Shown here: one piece after another, positions 38,801-50,100 of the stretch | Layout of the letters: each line of letters begins with the position of its first letter | How positions within the stretch are numbered: position 1 is the stretch's first letter | DNA from: Puffinus mauretanicus | Lineage: Eukaryota > Chordata > Aves > Procellariiformes > Procellariidae | NCBI GenBank assembly: GCA_023333565.1 | Contig: JAJKFH010001548.1 | Location: 1,922,001 to 1,986,000 of the forward strand | Reading direction: 5' to 3' | DNA: 64,000 bases | Translations under genes and position numbers: made by a program | The notes under the pieces: model-generated | Seen by the model: only the letters and a program-made list of their open reading frames with translations | Databases searched by the model: none | Told to the model about the DNA's origin: nothing

Positions 38801-41800
38801 TAGTCTGTGTTAATGAGTAATGTTTCCTGTGCCATATGGTCTCCAGGGTGTCGTCCCTGACTTAGCTGTGCTGGCCCCAAGGCGTGTCAGCATCTTCAGT
38901 GTCTTCAAAAGCCCTCCCAACAACCTTGTGTAGACTTTGATTTCACAGTAACCTTTAGAATTCTTCAAAACTGCAGGGCAATACTTGGCTTCTTCTATAC
39001 TTTCTATCTTTCTATTACTACAGGGCCTCTAAGACCCAGTGTCTTGAGACATGATTACTATATAAATTTGCATGAAGATCTTGTCCCACTCTGAGAAACG
39101 TAATCAGTGTAACTGTAGAGAGATGATACGAGCTATAACTCCTGATGTTTTGAATATAAATATATATGCCATACAAGCTGCTGATTAGTTTAAGAGGTTA
39201 TCAGATGTTGTGCCAGAAGAAAACCCTGAGGAAGACACTTGCACCTTAGTAGCATTGCCCATCGGTTGCTGAGGATGGAGTAATGAGCTAGAAGGCATGA
39301 AGATTCTGTTACGAGAAGCATAACTTACTAAACATGCGACTTCTATATCACTTAAACTGTCTGTTGCTAGATGGTTGGAAGGTACTGGTGGAAGCAAGCC
39401 ACTGTACCTACCTGTGATTCTGATACTCTCTCCCTAAGCAACTGTTAGCCACTGTCAGAACACGAATGGACCAAGTGCAGCTGCTTTTATATATAAATAG
39501 GTATTTGAACCTGGCATCAGCTAGATGGTAGAGGAGAAACAGGCTGCCACAGTACGAAACAAGGATTTTGAAAGGTTCGAGTGAGGACAAGAGACTTCAT
39601 CTCATGTGAAATGGATTTTGCAGGAAACGTTCAAGCAATAGTTGTAACACATTGGTAACAGGTAAAAGATCGTAGGAAGTCCCTTTCCATATAGGAAAAC
39701 CAAAGTAGTGAAGATCTTAAGATAATCATGTATTTGAGGTCTTTCTAATGCTGCCTTGTTGGCATGCTCTCCTGTTAGTTTACGTCTGTGCAAAACTTAG
39801 TTTTCATAACAGTACTGTCCTATAAGTATATGATCAAAACAAGTACTTAATTTGGAAAATACTGTGCTTTTGACTCGCTTGCTGTGCGCTAATTCTGAAA
39901 AAATTCGTGGTATCCCATGAAAGTGTGTTAAATCACATTCTAGTGGTTCTTTGTCATCATCTTTGTATGAACCACCTGTTGCATCAGCTCTTGCTATTTG
40001 TCCCATGCAGCTGCACAAAGTACATTCAACCCCGATTGGGTGAATTTCCAAAAGAATCAAGAATCTACTTCACGTATCAAATTAAATCTTCCCCCAGAAT
40101 ACTCAAATTTAGAATTTAGATGCTAGTGACTGTATTTGTGGCCTTTGAGGCACCAGTGTTTCAAAGTTGTTCTCCTCATCAAGCTGCGAAATACCATGTG
40201 CTGGGGGGTGAGGAGGGGATTTGGAGCAGCTTCATTTTTGAAACCCTTGGAACGGATGGCATATTTGAAAATACAAACACTTGGAATACCCAGCCAGTTC
40301 CGAGGGCTCTGCAATGCTTGTTCTTTACTACTAGCACAACCAAACCATGCTAACATTTTTCCCTTTAAATAATCTCCAGTTTCCATCTTAAGCATATCAC
40401 ACTATATCTTTATATATTTCATGGGTGATTCTCAGAAGAACTCTTCACCATCTCAGCAGTGCCTAAACTGTTAGAATGGACAGCAAGTAAGCGGGATGGG
40501 ATTCTGAGGCAGGGCTGTTGATTAAACCTTCACTACTGTGCCTGTCTGTATACGGCTGGAGAGCAGGTATGCAGGGAAGGGAAGCCTCTTTGGAGTTCTG
40601 TTCAATGAAAAGATTACAGCACATGATGAGTTTTCTAACATCATCCTAATATGGAGCCATTGCTGACCCAGGAGTGTGCAGTAAACAGGGGAATCTCTAG
40701 TCTTTCTTTGGAAGTAGTAACTTTAAAACAAACAAACGAACAAAAAACCCATACCCCCTAACATCAATAGCCAGTTTTCTGCTTTGCAGAGGACACAATG
40801 ATTCCAGAGCACTTCCCAACTCCAGGATACTGGTAGTAGTCTGACTCAAAGTGGTGCTTGTGTTCAGCGTCAACAGTTATCACAGCTTGTCATAAGTAGC
40901 TTTTCTGCTGCTGAGCTTGGTTACATTTTTCCCCTTGCTTCTGAAGGGTGCTCCTGAGCAAATATTCTGAGAGCAACGGAGTTGAGGAGGAACCTGTGTA
41001 GGCCTGCTTGTGGTGTATCTGGCCAGTGGGCAAGTAAGCAAGAGTTTGTTTTCCTGCAATCAGCCTGGCACCTCTGGAACAGTTTAACAGGCTTGAATTC
41101 AAGTGCAGCTTTAAGCTGCTTGAATCTGATTCAGTGGAATGCTGTTCTGTACAGGGTGCTGTTACCAGAATGTGGCAGCCTTTTTTGCATTACTGTTTCT
41201 ACAGGAAACTCTGGTCTGGCAGATGTAGAGAAGACTTGAAAAGTAACCATCCTGCCCCAAACACCACTTCTACCTTGGAAGGAATCTGTGCAGTTATCAT
41301 GTTCTGTTAAACAGCTTCTGTTAGTCCAAAAGTGCCTATGCATGAATCTTTTCTTCTGAAAAGCTGTTATTGTGAATGGGTATTTAAGATGCTTCAGTGT
41401 TGTCATTGCAATGTGTAGGCTTGTGTCCTTATATGTTGGTAAGTCAAATGGAAGGGTTAGTCTTTTCCTGTCTTTCAGGAAGACCTACTTGTGGAAATAT
41501 TTTAGGATAGCTGTGGTTTACAAATGAAACATTTAATTCCTGCACAATGTGTTGGGAATTTCATTGCTTTGCAGTCATTTCTTTAGAAGGTAAAGTGGCA
41601 GTAGTATAGAATTGTTTACACATCCTTCCCTGGGGTGTAGGTGATAGCATGGAGTACAGGGCACCAATGAATTGGTGTGCTTAGGAGATGCTGCTTCCAA
41701 AATTAAAGCAGTTTAAGAAGTTTGTCATCTGTCTGGGAAAGTCCTAGAACTAGATGGCACATCTCAAGGGCCTGATTTCGTTTCCAGCTTTCACTGTCAG

Positions 41801-44800
41801 TTTTCCGAGAGCTTTGTTTGGAATTCCAGCCCATTAACCTAGGTAAGGGTATGAAACTTGGATACTAGATGTGGCCTAAAGAAACTTCAAGGACGGGGCG
41901 AGAATCTGTGAAAAACAGCATCACCAGATCCTTTGTTCCAACAAAAAAGTCTGATGGTATAGTATCTCTAGAGTATCTGTCATTTCTTAAGTAGTCAAAT
42001 TTGGCAGTAATGCTTTCATAAGAACTTTGTCTTCACTGCATTGTGCTACATTGAATAAGGCTTTTTTGATGGTTCCCTTAAGCACAGGCTTCAAATAAGA
42101 CAAAGAAAACCGAGAGGAGGAAGCTGGTTTCTATGACTATAAAAATGTATTTTTTTCTGTCTTGTGGGTTTTGTTTCTGTTAGCTGTTTCGTGGTTTCCT
42201 GAGTGACTCCTAATGATCAGGCAACTTCTTTAAAATAGCCGCTCTGATATGCGGGGAAATCCCCCACTTAGAGCAGCCAAGAATGTGGGACTGTTTCACA
42301 ACTCACAGCTTGCAAAACTAGCAAAGAGCCAAACCCTTCAGTAGTGACGCTACTGCAGAGAGATTTTGCAATTGCATTTAACTGCCTTGTGTGCTCACTG
42401 TTCAGAGAGAAGTTTTGGCAAGAATGTTTTTATTTATAGATATATGTGTGTGTGTGTATAGAATCATAGAATAGAATCATAGAATTGTTTAGGTTTAAGA
42501 ACATCAAGTCCAACCAATAACCTAGCACTGCCAAGTGCACCACTAAACCATGTCCCTAAGCACCACATCTACACATCTTTTAAATACCTCCAGGGATGGT
42601 GACTCCACCACTTCCCTGGGCAGCCTGTTCCAAGGCCTGACCACTCTTTCAGTAAAGAAATTTCTCCTAATGTCCAATCTAAACCTCCCCTGGCGCAACT
42701 TGGGGCCATTTCCTCTCGTCCTATCGCTAGTTACTTGGGAGAAGAGACCAACACCCACCTCGCTACAACCTCCTTTCAGGTAGTTGTAGAGAGCGATGAG
42801 GTCTCCCCTCAGCCTCCTCTTCTCCAGACTAAACAACCCCAGTTCCCTCAGCAGCTCCTCATAAGACTTGTGCTCCAGGCCCTTCACCAGCTTCGTTGCC
42901 CTCCTCTGGACACGTTCCAGCACCTCAATGTCCTTCTTGTAGTGAGGGGCCCAGAACTGAACACAGGATTCGAGGTGCGGCCTCACCAGTGCCCAGTACA
43001 GGGGCACGATCACCTCCCTGCTCCTGCTGGCCACACTAGTTCTGATACAGGCCAGGATGCCATTGGCCGCCTTGGCCACCTGGGCACACTGCCGGCTCAT
43101 GTTCAGCTGACTGTCAACCAGCACCCCCAGGTCCTTTTCCTCCGGGCAGCTTTCCAGCCACTCTTCCCTAAGCCTGTAGCGTTGCCTGGGGTTGTTGTGG
43201 CCGAAGTGCAGGACCTGGCACTTGGCCTTGTTGAACCTCATACATTGGCCTCAGCCCATTGATCCAGCCTGTCCAGGTCCCTCTGCAGAGCCTTCCTACC
43301 CTCCAGCAGATCAACACTCCCGCCCGACTTGGTGTCATCTGCAAACTTACTGAGGGAGCACTGGATCCCCTCATCCAGATCGTTGATAAAGATATTGAAC
43401 AGGACTGGCCCCAGTACTGAGCCCTGGGGAACACCGCTCGTGACCGGCCACCAACTGGATTTGACTCCGTCCACCACCACTCTCTGGGCTCGGCCGTCCA
43501 GCCAGTTTTTTACCCAGTGAAGAGTACGCCCGTCCAAGCCATGAGCAGCCAGTTTCTCCAGAACGCTGTGGGAAACTGTGTCAAAGGCTTTACTAAAGTC
43601 CAGGTAGACCACATCCTTTCCCTCATCCTCTAAGCGGGTCACCTGGTCATAGAAGGAGATCAGGTTGGTCTAGCAGCACCTGCCTTTCATAAACCCATGC
43701 TGACTGGGCCTGATCCCCTGGTTGTCCTGTACATGCCGCGTGATGGCATTCAAGATGATCTGCTCAATAACCTTCCCCAGCACCGACGTCAGGCTGACAG
43801 GCCTGTGGTTCCCCGGATCCTCTTTCCGGCCCTTCTTGTGAATGGGCATCGCATTTGCTGACCTCCAGTCAACTGGGACCTCCCCAATTAGCCAGGACTG
43901 CTGATAAATGATTGAAAGTGGCTCGGTGTTTGAAAGAGCTCTCTCAGTACCCTTGGGTGGATCCCATTTGGTACTTTCCTTCTCAGCTGACGACAGGGTT
44001 GTTCCTGCAGTCTCCTATGTATTTCTGAAGATGCTTATTTTAAGGACTCGGCTTGCTTTCATTTAAGAGAGAAAATTTTTTTTATTATTCACTCACGGAA
44101 AATAGACCCCGTGGGAGGGAGGAAGGCTGGCACGGAATGCATTTGACAAGGTTGTGACTTCATTAGGTTTGGAAACTTGCATTATGGACTCAGGTATAAT
44201 AGAGTTTAGGAGTTCTCTTGAATATGTCAAGCGACCTGTGAAAGTGCTTTTTTAATTTAGAATGCCTATGTAATTCTGAGTAAAGCCTTTCATTTCCCTT
44301 ATCGACATACCCTGTAATTTGGATTGTGCAGAGGGCAGATTCCTTTAGAGCTAAAGCAAAATGAGCTAACTGCAAAGGATCCTCTCCTGTCTGCATCAGA
44401 GAACTGACCCAGTGGACCTTTCTTAGTCAGATGTTCTTCTGCTTAAATGGTTCTTTACTGAAGCTGCCATCTGCATGGAGATGTCCTTAATAGTTGGTGA
44501 TGATCAGTCATTGCATGTAGGAATAATGGTAATTATGCTGGAACAGTTTCCAGAGAAGAGAAGGATTGAAACTGGATTTTAATTTTAAAAATAAATTACA
44601 TTCTACCACTTGCCTTCTGATCTCCCAGCACATCATCTACTATGACAAAGTGGTTTAGTGTTTGTGTGTGTTGTTTCTGCATTCTGAGATCTTCAGCTGC
44701 TGTTTGTATTTATAAAAATCCTGTATTGGATCTAAGTCACTCCTGGATGTTTAGATTTGGAAGTCACCCTCACACCTGGATGTTTAGATTTCGAAGTCAC

Positions 44801-47144
44801 CCCCACGCCTGGATGTTTAGATTTGGAAGTTACCCCTATTGGAGAAGACAAATTTTCTCATGCATTCTATACCAAAATATGCCGTGTTTGACATGGGTGC
44901 TACCATTCCAAATCCAATGAGTCTGATAGCAAAAGCAGTTGTTTCTGTGGAATTTATTCAGTGTTTGAAAATGGCCACCTTGATTTTTATTCTGAGAAGT
45001 GTTTATTTTAGTGCTATATCTTTGCTTGGATAGACAAGCTCATGGATAGAAGCATGAACAGAAGAACTCAAGAGAATCCCATGGCTGGATATTGGGGTAG
45101 TTGTGGGAATTTTACTTCTGCCCCTTTTGCTGTATTTTACTTTCGGTTCAGCCTAGCTATGTGGGTCCCCTCAGTCTTCCATTTGCATTAAGCCAGCCTA
45201 ATAGGAGATGAAGTGGTCGTTGAGCTGGACCATTCAGTGCTGTGAAACTAACTGAAGTTTGCAGGATAGTTACAAGGGCAGGAGACATCCAAAAAAGAGC
45301 TGTAGGTGCTGTAGTGAAGAGCAGTTGTGACCCTACTGCAACTGGATTTAACTGACTTATCTGCCGAACAGCTGTGTGAACTGCACCTTAAGGTGTGTCT
45401 TGCCAGCAAGTCAACAGGGTTGGCTTTTCCCCTGAAATTTAACCTAGCTCTGTGGGTCAGATGTCTTCAAATCTTGGTGGCCTGCTGGCAGAAGACTTGG
45501 GTCATACTGCAAACCATAGGTATTTCAGTATGAGAAACGTTCCTGGGCTTTTGAAATGTTTATGACAAATGTTCCTGTGCTTTTGAAATATCAAGATATT
45601 TGCCTCTACAACTCGAGCAGAAAGGTTTCCTTCAACGTTCTGGTTCTGTTCCAGTTTGCACAACTGCACATTCCCTCCAAGTCTGGTGGGATATATCCAG
45701 CCCAAAACTGGCATACGATTTTAGTGCCTTACAACAAGCTACATCACCTCCTCATAGTTCCAGGTATTTGGCTCTCAAACTTGTTTCAGAACGGGTGCAA
45801 GTGGTGTTTTGGTATGTAAAGGAGTAAGTGGCATTAATAAGACTCTCTGATTGCTCTAGGGAGACAGTGGCTGAAGCTCTTCTCAGTGATGGCTTTCTCA
45901 TCCCAAAGATGGATTGTCTGAAAATGCTAAATATCAAGTATGAAGGTTAGTGTTTTGGGCACCACATAAGTAAAAAGTGCATAGCTAGTGTTATGTCCAA
46001 GTCCGTTCTGTTTTTCTCATTATATTGAAATCTGTAATTCTCTGCATGTGTTTCATATATCTGGGTCCTTAAACATCTTTTGACCTGTTCTCCAGACCCC
46101 CTTATGGCCATGCTTAGCTATTGCTTTTACATAAGTCTCTTACCACGGAAGGATAGCTTTTCAGCACTGAATGCTGCCTGGCCAAAACGTCTTTCGAAGC
46201 TTGCGTCTCTGCCCTTAGCTGCAATAGTTACTGATTTCATGAACTCCCACTAGTTTCTTTTCTACATTGAAGATTTGAAGCAAACCTAAATGTTTTTTTT
46301 TTTGAGCGTCATCACCAGTTGCATCTTAGTTCCATGCTGCTGCCCATACGTGTGGAGTTGCATGGATTTTCTGCAAGAGAATTAGGTACCTAGAGGCAAT
46401 GAAAATTAATAATTTTTCTATTTCCCTGGGACCTCTTGGAAACACCAGCCAAAGAACTTACCAGGAAAGATCCTCAAATTTCTGTGACTATATTACAGTA
46501 GTAAAAATTTAGGAGTTTTTTGATGCTGTGTTGTTTTGCTCAATGTGCCTTCTCTTTGCAGTGTATTTTTAGACAGAATAGCTCTTCATTATGTCTGAAA
46601 TAAGCTGAAACTGGAAAGGCATTAGCAAAACAGGAGGATTTCCCTGTGGTTTACCATGTGATTAGACCAGGCATTGTATTTTTTGCTTTCACTGAGCTGT
46701 TGTGTTAATTATCAATTTGCTGCTTATTTTACTTCCCTAGCATAAGAAAATAATAATTCCAGCTTCAGTGAGGATCCCAGGAAATACCCCGGAACCAGTG
46801 ATCTCAGAATAAACTACTTTAGTTTGGAACAGGTGTCACACCTGTGGTTCACAAAAAATTACAAAACAGTGATTTTTGGCTTCTCTTTTTTTTTTTTTTT
46901 TATTGCAGCAAATAAAGAGGTATGGCAGTTCAGAATTCCTCAGACATTTTACTGCTTTTGGCAGCCTTTGCTGACAGGCCTTCTTTCCCGAAGTTTTACA
47001 CAGATCCTAATAGAGAAAATGTTTATGGAGTTGAAGGAATGTTCTGACTCTTCAGAACTCCGGCCTCAGTTCTTGATCAGCTGGATTTCTGAGATGCTGA
47101 CTGGTATTGCCAAAGTAAACGCCGGTGAGTATGTCTGGAATTTC

Positions 47145-47184
<40 letters not shown>

Positions 47185-50100
47185 GAGTCTCTTCTGTACT
47201 ATTGTGAAAACTGGGACAGTAGTGTGAGCTTTAGATGGAAAGTGCAATAATCTAATTATTACATTTTGTCATGTGAACGTAGAGCTTTTATTGTTGCATT
47301 TCTTACACTTTTCAACCTGCAGCTTGTGTATATCATGCATTTCTTAGCAAAAAATTGAAATTGTCACTGGCAAGTGCTGCAGCCTCCTCAAGATAGGAAA
47401 AGCCAATCTCTCCCATGAAAGATCAGGCCCTTAAGTGCTATTTTTTCTAGATACTAGTAGGAAATAACAGTAGTAGATAACAAATAAAGATGTTATATGC
47501 AACCTGTTATGAGTTCCCTGTTCCCAGTTCTTTCCTCACTTAACAGAAGCCTGGCTTTGCAAGACACTTATATAGTCTTGCTGTCCTTTTTTAATCCTAT
47601 CACAGGATTTTCATGCCTTCTAAACCTACACAAAAGTACTAAGTAGTATTTTGTTTTCTGTTCCTAACTCCTTAGAACTGTTTAAATTGGCAAACTGTAT
47701 GTTTCAATTCAGAGTCAGGAGAGCTTTAATTATTCGAAGCGTGTCACAGGAGTTCTGTTAACAGGACTCTTACACTGCAATATAGTGTATCCCTGAGGAG
47801 GTTTCCAGCTGGTTAATTTTGCCGCCTCTTCTGTCCTCTCCTGGTCTGGCTCAGTCTGCACCAAGATTTTGCCAGTAACTGTGGCAGTCATGGGTTCATG
47901 TTTGATGCTTTCAGTCAGCGCTGAGCATATCTATTATGTGCCCAGATCCCTGAATCGTAGTAGTTCCCAGCTGTTAAGTCTATGCATTGCAGTACTATCC
48001 GGAGTGATCTCAGGTCCCAGAAGCAGTATACTGCATTTATTTGGGTCAATTCTGTACAAACACACCTTGTGGCTTTCCTGTCAGGGATGGCATGCACAGA
48101 ACCAGCTTGGGAACGTCTGCATCTCACTGTGGTCATGCCTCGTGGAGCTAACCTAGCTGTCAGTGCATTGGCAAGTCCCTTGTAACAACCTTGATGTATT
48201 TGGTCAGTACCTCTGGTCTTGGACTTGGATTGGAATGCCAAGTTATTTGAGGATGAGTGTTCCAGTAAAAACGGAAAGGGATAAAGGGCATATTTTTAAT
48301 GAGTTTTGAGCACCTTGTTGTTTTCATTATCTTCTTTGAAGGGAAGAAAAGACAACACTGTAACAAACAGGTGTCCGTGAAGGAGCTGTTCCTCCATAAA
48401 GTTCCTTTGCAGTGGATAAGGCTGACTGATAATTGCTTGGAAGCTCCCTGCTGGGCAACCCCACACCTTCTTCAGCTGTAAGTTTGATCCTGTGACCTAG
48501 AAGAGGGACAGCAAACAGTGTTCTGTAACAGCTTTGGCCAGTCCCTTGTGAAATGCTGAGTTATAGCTGCATTCCATTCCCTTCCTTTGCATCTAGTAGA
48601 AATTGTGGCAGGTGCATATAAAACCCTGCTTGTTGCTGCTCATCACCCCCTTGATTCTACAAAGAGAAGAAGGAGGAGAATTTAAAAGGGTTGCACCTTC
48701 AAAATGAAAGCGGAGATTATCTGGGGGGGTATTAAAGAAGCAACCTGGTCAGAAGAAAAGTGACTTGGTAGCAGAGATGTGACTGCTTATACAGGTGATA
48801 GGAATTTAGCACAGGTGGTAACTTTTTCACATGAAAACAGCAAAGCAGGAATTCGGTTAGAAGTATCCCAAGTCTTTAATTTTAGTCACAAAGAGGGAGT
48901 ATTCCAGCATCCACCCACCAGGGAATAATCAGATTTGCCTGTTAGAGGAGATGTATGAGCGAGCTGTCCTGGAAGAAACTCACACTTAAAAGGCGGCTCA
49001 GCTTGATAAACTTTCATCTGGAATCTTTTTTGCTTTTAAGACTTTTACATTGCCCTTTTCCTTTCTAGGATCCTCACAATCATGAGACCTCGCTTGCCAC
49101 GTTCTTCGCGGAAGAACCTTCTCTATCTTGCTTCTGTTTACACGGAAGGAGGTGGCCCTTTGTCCAGTCCAGGACTCTCTTCAGACTGCAGTGAACAGCC
49201 AATTTACACTATAGAGAGCTTACAGTGGAGGGCCAGGCAAGAAAATCAGGTTAAAAATCAAGGGCAGACTGTAGAGAAACAAGAAGATGTGCTGGATAGA
49301 GATCATGGTGTAGAGGAGGTGGAGGAGGAGGAAGAAGAGATGGTAACTGAAACAAATCCTTTGGAAGGACTTGCTCATTCTGGTAACATGGTGGCTATTG
49401 CTGAGAAAAGGGCAGCACTGCAAGGATCCGCCTGGCAGATCACTGCAGGTAAAAAATGACTTTGTAAGACTTAGACAGTTTTCGTCACTGGCAAATGTTA
49501 ATCGAAATGCAAAGGCATCTCAGCCCTCTGGGCCTGGCCAGAATTGAAGTGTGCTTCAAAATCATCTAAATGCCAAATCACTGAAAACTGTTTTTTTTTC
49601 CAGTCTTCTGTTTATGTGCAGCAGTCATCTCTCTTAAACTCTTAAAATACTGTGAGTGCTTTTTTCCAGGAGCATGTTGTTAGTCCCTCATTAAATTCTT
49701 TATCAGGCTTTTCCAAACTGTTTAAAATTTCAATGTATCCAGTTGGTGGGGCAGCATGTATGCCAGCTGTGAATGGCAAAGAAAATATGGATGTTTCTTG
49801 GGCTTCTGTTTGTCAGACTTGTGGGTATTTGAAAGCACAGCTTGGCTGTGCTGGAAAGCACCAGTCACGTGCTCATGAGTTCCATGCTCCAGGAAAATTG
49901 CTGTTTTGACATGGTGGCAAGCAAAAGAAAGGAGCAAGGCAAGTTTTTAGAGGGAATAAACAGTATATCCAGTGTTTTGTTAGCTTTATTACGGTAGGTG
50001 TACTTTCTCCTTGGGGTGGAGGGTTCTGTAGCTAAGAAGATTTTTGGATGAGTGATTTATGGAGGGACTTGAAGACAGGAGGAGGAGGTTGGTGGAGAGG

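Larger units (their letters stand above)
38654..45859 (+). other. LAS1L intron 7
   Basis: A 7.2-kb intron holding an antisense CR1 element (about 42.46-43.98 kb), a TG microsatellite just before it, a 33-bp tandem repeat at 44.74 kb and a 32-bp duplication at 45.54 kb. The rest is unremarkable unique DNA. Confidence 0.85.
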
